From Treponema sp. (lineage in GTDB: Bacteria; Spirochaetota; Spirochaetia; Treponematales; Breznakiellaceae): a stretch of 10,841 nt of DNA. A program made the translations under genes and the position numbers. The DNA lies in NCBI GenBank assembly GCA_031272575.1, contig JAISTO010000034.1, positions 1 through 10,841 on the forward strand. Reading direction: 5' to 3'. Under the pieces are notes generated by a model, which saw only the letters and a list, made by a program, of their open reading frames with translations, searched no databases and was not told the DNA's origin. Shown one piece after another: positions 5,387 through 10,841 of the stretch (positions are counted from its first letter, which is position 1; each line of letters opens with the position of its first letter).

Positions 5387-6187
5387 ATGGTAAGAAGTTT
5401 GTGGACCGGCGCGTCCGGGATGATTGGCCAGCAGGCCAACATTGACACGATTTCAAACAACCTGGCGAACGTGAACACGTCCGGGTACAAGAAGGTGCGG
5501 GCCGATTTCGAGGACCTGCTCTACCAGACCGTGCGGACCGCGGGCACCCCCGCGACCGAGGACACGGTGGTGCCGGTCGGTGTACAGATGGGGCATGGCG
5601 TGAAACTCGCGGCGACCCAGCGTATGTTCAGCCAGGGGGCCCTGCAAAACACGGAGAACGTGTACGACATGGCGATCCAGGGGGAGGGCTTCTTCATGGT
5701 GCGGATGTACGACGGGAGCGAGGCCTACACGCGGGACGGTTCGTTCAAGGTGGACGAAAACGGCCGGCTCGTTACGAGCAACGGCTACCATGTGCTGCCG
5801 GACATCATGATGCCGGAGGGTTTCTTGCCGGAAAAGATAACGGTGACCAAGGACGGCCGCGTCTCGGTGATCGTCCCGCAGAACAGCCTGACGGACCCGG
5901 AGGATGTGGGGCAGATCATGCTCTTCCGGTTCCCCAACCCCGAGGGCCTTAGCGCGGTCGGCGAGAACCTCTTCAAAACGACCAACGCCTCCGGGGACGC
6001 TATCCAGGGGCAGCCGGGCTACGAGGGCATGGGCGTTATTGCGCACAAGTTTCTCGAGATGTCGAACGTCTCGGTGGTGCGGGAAATGGTCGACCTTATT
6101 GTCGCCCAGCGCGCCTACGAGTTCAACTCGCGGACTATCCAGACGAGCGACAATATGCTGAGCACCGCGACGGGCTTAAAACGGTAG
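5387..6187 (+). CDS. flgG: Flagellar distal-rod protein FlgG
   Basis: Main subunit of the distal flagellar rod, which transmits torque from the motor to the hook of the periplasmic flagellum. It has 266 residues, close to the 260 typical of the family. The N-terminal signature LWTGASGMIGQQ is followed by DTISNNLANVNTSGYKK (about 5-38). The middle has GVQMGHGVKLAATQRMFSQG and IQGEGFFMV. The C-terminus has LEMSNVSVVREMVDLIVAQR then AYEFNSRTIQTSDNML (about 222-262). All are highly conserved in FlgG. It is co-transcribed with flgF upstream and the rod-binding gene 6 nt downstream. Confidence 0.97.
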   Translation: MVRSLWTGASGMIGQQANIDTISNNLANVNTSGYKKVRADFEDLLYQTVRTAGTPATEDTVVPVGVQMGHGVKLAATQRMFSQGALQNTENVYDMAIQGEGFFMVRMYDGSEAYTRDGSFKVDENGRLVTSNGYHVLPDIMMPEGFLPEKITVTKDGRVSVIVPQNSLTDPEDVGQIMLFRFPNPEGLSAVGENLFKTTNASGDAIQGQPGYEGMGVIAHKFLEMSNVSVVREMVDLIVAQRAYEFNSRTIQTSDNMLSTATGLKR

Positions 6188-6193
6188 CAAGCC

Positions 6194-6661
6194 ATGGATA
6201 TCAGCCTGATTGACAGCGCGGCGCGTTCCGCGGAAGCGCCCTTTTCCGCGCGCGCGGAAAAGGGCGTTTCAGCGGGGCAGGGCGCCGCCGGAGCGCGGGA
6301 CTTCGCGGCAGTGCTGCAAAAAGTAACAAATACCGCAAATATCACAAATACCGCAGATATGCCTAATTCTACCAATATGTCAAAATCAACAAAACCCCGC
6401 ATAGATCGTACGGACAAACTCTACGAGCAGTGCGAGGCGCTCGAGTCATTCCTGATAAAAAACCTTATCTCCGCGATGCGGGGAACGATTCAAAAAACCA
6501 ACCTGATCGACACCGGCTTCGCGGGCGAGGTCTACGAGGATATGCTCTACGACGAGTACACGAAGGACTTCACCAAAAACGCGAAACTGGGCTTTGCGGA
6601 AATGGCGTACCTCGAACTCACCGGCCAGCGGGGCAAGGCGCTCGTGAACCGCTTCGTGTAG
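6194..6661 (+). CDS. flgJ: Rod-binding protein (FlgJ N-terminal-domain type)
   Basis: 155 residues. The domain at about 75-148 (LYEQCEALESFLIKNLISAM, then KTNLIDTGFAGEVYEDMLYD and GFAEMAYLELTGQ) is the rod-binding domain that caps the growing rod. The C-terminal muramidase domain found in enterobacterial FlgJ is absent, as usual for spirochaetes. The N-terminal half is poorly conserved and unusual at the DNA level: residues 14-26 are encoded by a long perfect palindrome, and residues 45-68 by degenerate six-residue repeats (TNTANI, TNTADM, PNSTNM, SKSTKP). The repeat part is far richer in A+T than its surroundings. The start is 6 nt after the flgG stop without a clear ribosome site, so translational coupling is likely. 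Its stop abuts, with zero bases between, the stop of the convergent 921-residue gene. Confidence 0.9.
   Translation: MDISLIDSAARSAEAPFSARAEKGVSAGQGAAGARDFAAVLQKVTNTANITNTADMPNSTNMSKSTKPRIDRTDKLYEQCEALESFLIKNLISAMRGTIQKTNLIDTGFAGEVYEDMLYDEYTKDFTKNAKLGFAEMAYLELTGQRGKALVNRFV
6237..6266. repeat. 30-bp perfect palindrome inside the rod-binding gene
   Basis: The left arm CGCCCTTTTCCGCGC (6237-6251) is followed without spacer by its exact reverse complement (6252-6266). With one G/T mismatch the symmetry continues to 6233-6270, 38 bp in total. A separate 10-bp palindrome TTCCGCGGAA (6226-6235) precedes it and shares the TTCCGCG core. The reading frame stays open (APFSARAEKGV). In mRNA it would form a very stable hairpin near the start of the gene. 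Confidence 0.93.
6326..6397 (+). repeat. Four degenerate 18-bp in-frame tandem repeats
   Basis: Units at 6326-6343, 6344-6361, 6362-6379 and 6380-6397. The first two differ at 2 of 18 bases; the third and fourth diverge more. The encoded hexads are TNTANI, TNTADM, PNSTNM and SKSTKP, a flexible Thr/Asn-rich linker just before the rod-binding domain. The A+T-rich composition sets it apart from the neighbouring sequence. Confidence 0.75.
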
Positions 6662-9427
6662 TTATATCAACTTGTAGACTTTTGCCTGGGCGCAGAGCGC
6701 GTTGTTCCAGAGTGAACGGGTCAAAAAGTCCTGACGGGTAACCGCATCGTCTATGCGGCTCGCCCGGCGCTGCAGGCGGTTGAATGCCATGCTCACCGCG
6801 GTAGTCATATCAACCTGACTCGCCCCGCTTTTTTCAAGCATAATATGATAGGCAAAATAGTAGAACGCGTCGTTGGGGTCGGAATCATCCTGTAATTCGC
6901 CCCGTATGAAACGGCTGAACTCCGCGGCGGTATCCCGCGCGGCCGTGCCCTCGAGCGCGCAGCGGGCAAGGCCCGCATAAGCCGACGCGAGGCGCAGCAT
7001 AAGGCCGCGGTTCCGTATGGGAATGTGCTCGCACTGGTCGAAGCCGCTCCGCCAGTCGGGCTGCTCCGTGAAGAGGAAGTCCTGCCGGCCCGCCTGTTCC
7101 TTCAGGCTGAAAAGAACCCCCTCCGAAAGCGACGCGGCCTCCGCGTAGTCACCGGCAAGACAGGCGGCCTCGATACGGAAAAGGCTCGCGTCCCCTTCCG
7201 GCGCGTCTATGCGGGGCACTCCGCCCGGAATCTGCCCCTTCGCGCCGAAGATACGCGCGCGGAACGCCCAGGCGTCGAGCATGGCGTTTTTTGCGCTCCC
7301 CTCTTCCGGGCCGCGCGGGATGGCCTCGAAGAGGCCGTAGGCGTCGTCGTAGCGGCCGAGTTCGAAAAACAAACGCCCCCGCAGGAAACGGCAGCGCTCC
7401 GTCCAGGCCTCGTTTCCCGCGGCAAGCGCCGCGTCCTCCGCGCGGGCCGCGATCAGCATGGCCTTGGATATGTTGCCGTACAGGAAAAAGATCGACGCGC
7501 CGAAGTACGAGGCCCGGACAATCTCGTCGATCTGCCCGTTCCGCTCCGCGTCGTCCATCGCAAATTGGATGTAGTCGATGGCGTCGCTTATGCGGCGGTT
7601 GCTGGAAAGGTTGACGAGCGCGAAGAGGCGGTGGCTCGGGACGGCCCCCCGTTTGAGCCCCTGGTTCAGGATAAACGTTTCCTTGATGGCCTCGGTCGCC
7701 GCGCCGGGGTCCCTCGAACAGAGGCGCCATGCGGCGAGATTCGCCATAATCCGCGCCTTGCAGCCCGCGAACCCCGACTCTTTCGGGGGCTGCTCGCGGA
7801 AGGCCGCGGCGATCTCGTCGCGGGCGCCGTACACAAGAGCCCGCTCGGTGTTGAAGATGAAGCGGAAACTATGCACGTTGTCTCTTCCCACAAGGGTGGC
7901 AAAACTGCCGTCCCGCAGGGCGTTTTCCACCGCGCGCCAGGTGCAGTTGAGCGCGTCCTCGTAAACCGCCTCGAGCGTCAGGGTAGGCGAGGCCTCGCCT
8001 CCCAGTTCCGCCATGGCCGCGATCAGGTCGAAACAGGGGCGCAGTTCGCCTTTTTCTACCTGCTTCAGGATGAAATCCCGTACGAGCGTGAGGATCGGCT
8101 TTCTGCGCGGCCCGAGGACGGCCTCCGCGTTCTCGCGGAAATCCGCCATGCGGGGGCGCAGGTCGTCCTCGCCCGGGCAGACCCCCATGGTGCAGAGCAG
8201 TTCTTTCGCGCGGTTGAAGGCGGCGCGGCTGAAGCCGGCATCGCAAAAAGCGCCCCCGAAAACCGCGGGGGGGAGGTAAGCGCCGAGCAGATCGAAGCCG
8301 TACGCGATCTCGCACAGGTCGACAGGGATGCCCCGCAGCGCCTCCCGTACCCCCTCGGCGGCGCGCCGTCCGGCCGCCAGCACCTCCTCTGAAGAGAACC
8401 TGATCCGCCGGGGGAAAAAATCGGTCCAGCCCTTAAGAGCCTCGTCCCCCCCCCGGGGGAGGCTGCAGGTCCCCATCACCATGAGTTCCCGCTTGTTCCG
8501 CAGTTCGCCGTAGACCTGGCGGAAGAGCGCGGCCGCCTCGTCGTCAGCGTCGAGTATCCGCGAAAGGATGATTGCCGGCTCTCCCCCGTGAAGGAGCGCC
8601 TGGCGGAGGTACGAGTCAATCAGCAGGGTAAGGAAGCGCCGGCCCTTTCGCGCGAGGGAGGGGGAGGACTCGAGCCGCAGGCGTTCCCGCCAGAGGTGCG
8701 CCTGCAGCGCGAACAACTCCTGCAATTCCTCGGGGTCCCGCCCCTCCGCAATGAAGGCCCGCATAGCCGGGTTGAGCGCGTCCGCAAAGCAGACTATGCC
8801 CCTCCCCGCGCACCCGAACCTGACGACCAGGGGGGGCACGGACGCGCCGGAGGCCGCGGCGCAGCAGAGGAACGCGTCGAGTTTGCCGATATACGGAGGG
8901 CCGGAAAGAAGGGTGTTCCGCTTATCGCCGCGCCGGAGTATCCTGCATAATTTCTCCCGGTAAGGGTAGCGCGTTTCTTCCGGGATAGTGCCGAAACTGC
9001 GCCACTCTTTCAGGCGCCTGCAGCCGGAGGGGTGCTTCCAGTCGAAAAGCCCGTAGGACGAGAGCGCCGACCAGCAAAACATATCCGCCCAGACCGTGTG
9101 CTCGCCGCTTCGATCCGTCAAATTGAGACAGAGGGGTTCCGGTTCGCAGTCGGGGTTCTCTTTGCAAAAAACGAGGCAGGAGCCGAAGAGTTCATGCTGC
9201 TCCTTTGCCATCTCTTTGCTTATCTGCTCCGCAAGAATCACCAGATTGAGCCAGCGGCCTATGGCGGTCTCCTCGAAAGAGGCGACAAGAATACGCCTCC
9301 CCGCGTCGACTTTGCCGCCTCCGGCCTTCACCGCCTCGCCGAAGGCCTCGTCGAGCACGGCAAGCAGTTCCGGCCGCGTACGGCTCAACTGGCTCCGGTA
9401 CTTCAAAAAAAACAGCGCCTGTATCAT
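6662..9427 (-). CDS. Large STAND/TPR-like protein with degenerate P-loop, function unknown
   Basis: 921 residues from ATG 9427. I do not recognise a named family. About 1-130 form an N-terminal region (MIQALFFLKYRSQLSRTRPE, later VASFEETAIGRWLNLVILAE). About 165-345 look like an AAA/STAND ATPase of the kind found in MalT-like regulators and cyclase-linked proteins: a P-loop-like GPPYIGKL (176-183, Leu where Ser/Thr normally binds Mg), a Walker-B-like AIILSRILDADD (285-296) and a sensor-like VMGT (317-320). From about 500 to the end it is helical with TPR-like features such as FLRGRLFFELGRYDDAYGLF. No signal peptide or membrane segment is evident, so it is probably cytoplasmic. The start is favoured over an upstream in-frame ATG (9502) by AAAGGGG 7 nt upstream and by the TGATG overlap with the glycosyltransferase stop, implying coupled translation. 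A run of nine G in the coding strand (8454-8446) falls at codons 325-328. Confidence 0.8.
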   Translation of the reverse strand: MIQALFFLKYRSQLSRTRPELLAVLDEAFGEAVKAGGGKVDAGRRILVASFEETAIGRWLNLVILAEQISKEMAKEQHELFGSCLVFCKENPDCEPEPLCLNLTDRSGEHTVWADMFCWSALSSYGLFDWKHPSGCRRLKEWRSFGTIPEETRYPYREKLCRILRRGDKRNTLLSGPPYIGKLDAFLCCAAASGASVPPLVVRFGCAGRGIVCFADALNPAMRAFIAEGRDPEELQELFALQAHLWRERLRLESSPSLARKGRRFLTLLIDSYLRQALLHGGEPAIILSRILDADDEAAALFRQVYGELRNKRELMVMGTCSLPRGGDEALKGWTDFFPRRIRFSSEEVLAAGRRAAEGVREALRGIPVDLCEIAYGFDLLGAYLPPAVFGGAFCDAGFSRAAFNRAKELLCTMGVCPGEDDLRPRMADFRENAEAVLGPRRKPILTLVRDFILKQVEKGELRPCFDLIAAMAELGGEASPTLTLEAVYEDALNCTWRAVENALRDGSFATLVGRDNVHSFRFIFNTERALVYGARDEIAAAFREQPPKESGFAGCKARIMANLAAWRLCSRDPGAATEAIKETFILNQGLKRGAVPSHRLFALVNLSSNRRISDAIDYIQFAMDDAERNGQIDEIVRASYFGASIFFLYGNISKAMLIAARAEDAALAAGNEAWTERCRFLRGRLFFELGRYDDAYGLFEAIPRGPEEGSAKNAMLDAWAFRARIFGAKGQIPGGVPRIDAPEGDASLFRIEAACLAGDYAEAASLSEGVLFSLKEQAGRQDFLFTEQPDWRSGFDQCEHIPIRNRGLMLRLASAYAGLARCALEGTAARDTAAEFSRFIRGELQDDSDPNDAFYYFAYHIMLEKSGASQVDMTTAVSMAFNRLQRRASRIDDAVTRQDFLTRSLWNNALCAQAKVYKLI

Positions 9428-10841
9428 CAATATGCCCCTTTCCCCGCAATGATCTGCACCGGCGTCTTGTACAGCACCCAAAGATCGAGCCAGACAGACC
9501 AACTTTGCAGGTAGTAACTATCGTAAGCCACCCGCTCCGCGTAGTCGGTATCGGAGCGGCCTGAAACCTGCCAGAGCCCGGTGAGGCCCGGCCTTACGGA
9601 AAAAATCCGCGCGAAGGCCTCGCCGTACTTTTCGGTCTCTTCCCGCACCACCGGACGGGGACCGACCAGACTCATTTGCCCCAGAAGGATGTTGATAAAC
9701 TGCGGGAACTCGTCGAAACTCGTCTTCCGCAGCAGGCGGCCTATACCGGTAACGCGCGGGTCGTTTTTCAGTTTATGCGACAGTTCCCATTCGGCGCGCA
9801 GCGCGGGATCGGCGTCGAGCAGCGCGGCCAGGCGCTCGTCCGCATCGATCACCATGGAACGGAACTTCCAGGCTTTGAACGGCTTCCCGTTTCGGCCTAT
9901 CCGCTCGTGGCCGTAGAGCACCGGCCCGGGAGATGTTAGTTTTATCGCCGCGGCTATAAGCAAAAAGATCGGGGACAGTATCAGAGTCATCAGTATAACA
10001 AAAAGGATGTCTATGAATCGCTTAAAAAAAAGATTCCAGGGCATTTTGAGTTTATGTATCGTGGCGAGACCGAGTACACCGTCAAAATCGCGTATGGACA
10101 TCCAGATATTGGCGCTGCTGAAAAAATCGGGGATGAGCACGTTGTAACGGAACGCGGACACCGAGTAGTTGAGTATATGCGCCAGTTCTTCCTGACTCAA
10201 GCCCGGCATCGCCACTATCGCCATTTTTATATTGAAGCGCCGCACCAGTTTCGGCCCGAGAGAGGTGTCATGTATGATGGGTACGCCGCGGTACCCGTCG
10301 CCGGCCGCCGGGTCGTCGTCGAGAATAAGCACCGGGACATAGCCGGTCGCCTTCCCATGGATGAGATGGTCAACCACGATGCGGCCCATGCTTCCCGCGC
10401 CGTAGATCACCGCGGGGATACCCGAAAGGTGCGCGCGGCGGAGGAAGCGGTGCATCCTGCCGCGGAAAAACAACAGTATGACCGGAGAGCACACGAAACT
10501 GATGATGAACGCTATCGAGATCGCGCCGAACTCCATATCCTCGATGGAGCGGGAGACGATGATGCTCCCATGCGCGAGGAGAGACGCGTACGTGAAGCGG
10601 CGCAGTTCTTCCGCGGGCGCAAGGGAAACGCCGGGATACAACTGCATTACCTGAAAAAATATGATGAAGATCGGTATGTAGGGCCAGTACGTAACAAATG
10701 ACGAAAAGTTGATCGCGCTCATATCCCATGCGTTGACAATGAAGAACCCCGCTCCGAAACAGAGCATAGCCGCCAGCATATCCGAGACGACAAGGGCGGT
10801 GGCCGTGAGAGCGGAACTGGTACGCCGGTAACGTTTCCGGT
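9427..10841 (-). CDS. Polyprenyl glycosylphosphotransferase (WbaP/CpsE-like), 5' end beyond window
   Basis: Initiates polysaccharide synthesis by moving a sugar-1-phosphate from a nucleotide sugar to undecaprenyl phosphate in the inner membrane. 470 residues are visible and the frame is still open at base 10841 (RKRYRRTSSALTATA), so the N-terminus is missing. Four or five hydrophobic segments lie in visible residues 10-125. A Rossmann-like CoA-binding-type domain follows (AVIYGAGSMGR, 143-153). After a further membrane segment (278-298) comes the bacterial sugar transferase domain. This has KFRSMVIDADERL (325-337), KLKNDPRVTGIGRLLRKTS (356-374), DEFPQFINILLGQMSLVGPR (376-395) and RPGLTGLWQVSGRSDTDY (416-433). 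These are the catalytic DEFPQ/VGPRP signatures of the family. The C-terminus fits WbaP (SVWLDLWVLYKT) best, but the sugar cannot be told from sequence. Its stop overlaps the start of the next gene. Confidence 0.93.
   Translation of the reverse strand, partial: RKRYRRTSSALTATALVVSDMLAAMLCFGAGFFIVNAWDMSAINFSSFVTYWPYIPIFIIFFQVMQLYPGVSLAPAEELRRFTYASLLAHGSIIVSRSIEDMEFGAISIAFIISFVCSPVILLFFRGRMHRFLRRAHLSGIPAVIYGAGSMGRIVVDHLIHGKATGYVPVLILDDDPAAGDGYRGVPIIHDTSLGPKLVRRFNIKMAIVAMPGLSQEELAHILNYSVSAFRYNVLIPDFFSSANIWMSIRDFDGVLGLATIHKLKMPWNLFFKRFIDILFVILMTLILSPIFLLIAAAIKLTSPGPVLYGHERIGRNGKPFKAWKFRSMVIDADERLAALLDADPALRAEWELSHKLKNDPRVTGIGRLLRKTSFDEFPQFINILLGQMSLVGPRPVVREETEKYGEAFARIFSVRPGLTGLWQVSGRSDTDYAERVAYDSYYLQSWSVWLDLWVLYKTPVQIIAGKGAY
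9435..9441 (-). promoter_or_regulatory. Ribosome binding site and stop/start overlap of the 921-residue gene
   Basis: AAAGGGG on the minus strand (9441-9435) lies 7 nt before ATG 9427-9425. The upstream gene ends with TGA at 9429-9427, so stop and start share the A at 9427. This fixes the start and implies coupled translation. Confidence 0.78.

Noticed and set aside
7025..8392. 455-codon plus-strand frame opposite the large TPR-like gene
   Set aside because: Shadow of GC-rich third positions; no ribosome site, no family features, and the opposite strand has the coupled start and ribosome binding site.
10054..10701. 215-codon plus-strand frame opposite the glycosylphosphotransferase, and similar frames at 4708-5352 and 5453-6046 on the minus strand
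   Set aside because: All are antisense to strongly conserved proteins and show low-complexity His/Arg/Val composition.
1..10841. tRNA, rRNA, CRISPR array, transposase or phage structural genes
   Set aside because: Looked for and not seen on either strand; no regular repeat-spacer pattern and no recognisable RNA gene cores.

Overview
This window reads as a GC-rich spirochaete, most likely a treponeme-type bacterium. I base this on three things. The lysyl-tRNA synthetase is class I, which among bacteria is typical of spirochaetes and few other groups. A lipoprotein - flgF - flgG - rod-binding-protein block has the order I remember from Treponema pallidum (recollection, not checked). Next to it is a Treponema-like pair of a polyprenyl glycosylphosphotransferase and a large hypothetical protein.

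Layout, left to right. Bases 1-334 hold the 3' end of a formate/nitrite transporter gene that appears broken by about 99 bp of low-GC sequence containing two in-frame stops. lysS (366-1976) follows from a promoter whose -35 box overlaps the transporter stop. A gamma-type N6-adenine DNA methyltransferase (1987-3180) comes 10 nt after lysS, and its tail overlaps by 29 bp the tail of a convergent XRE-type regulator (3152-3463, minus). The regulator and its upstream region are AT-rich, so this looks like a small accessory insertion. Between the regulator and the flagellar block is a near-consensus promoter (3532-3560) and, about 150 nt later, a strong rho-independent terminator (3673-3713). There is no convincing ORF between them, so this is a candidate small RNA.

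The flagellar block (3755-6661, plus) encodes a short lipoprotein, two rod proteins (FlgF and FlgG) and a rod-binding protein matching the N-terminal half of FlgJ. A good sigma-28-type promoter sits just before flgF. The rod-binding gene carries a 30-bp perfect palindrome and four degenerate 18-bp tandem repeats in its poorly conserved N-terminal part. A convergent minus-strand operon (10841 to 6662) fills the rest: a WbaP-like glycosylphosphotransferase, cut by the window edge, and a 921-residue STAND/TPR-like protein whose start overlaps the transferase stop by one base.

The most striking global signal is in the starts. lysS, the lipoprotein gene and the XRE gene each have a -10 box exactly 6 nt before ATG and no Shine-Dalgarno sequence. 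flgF has its sigma-28 -10 element ending 9 nt before ATG. These messages are therefore predicted to be leaderless, whereas downstream genes such as flgG and the 921-residue gene have clear ribosome binding sites.
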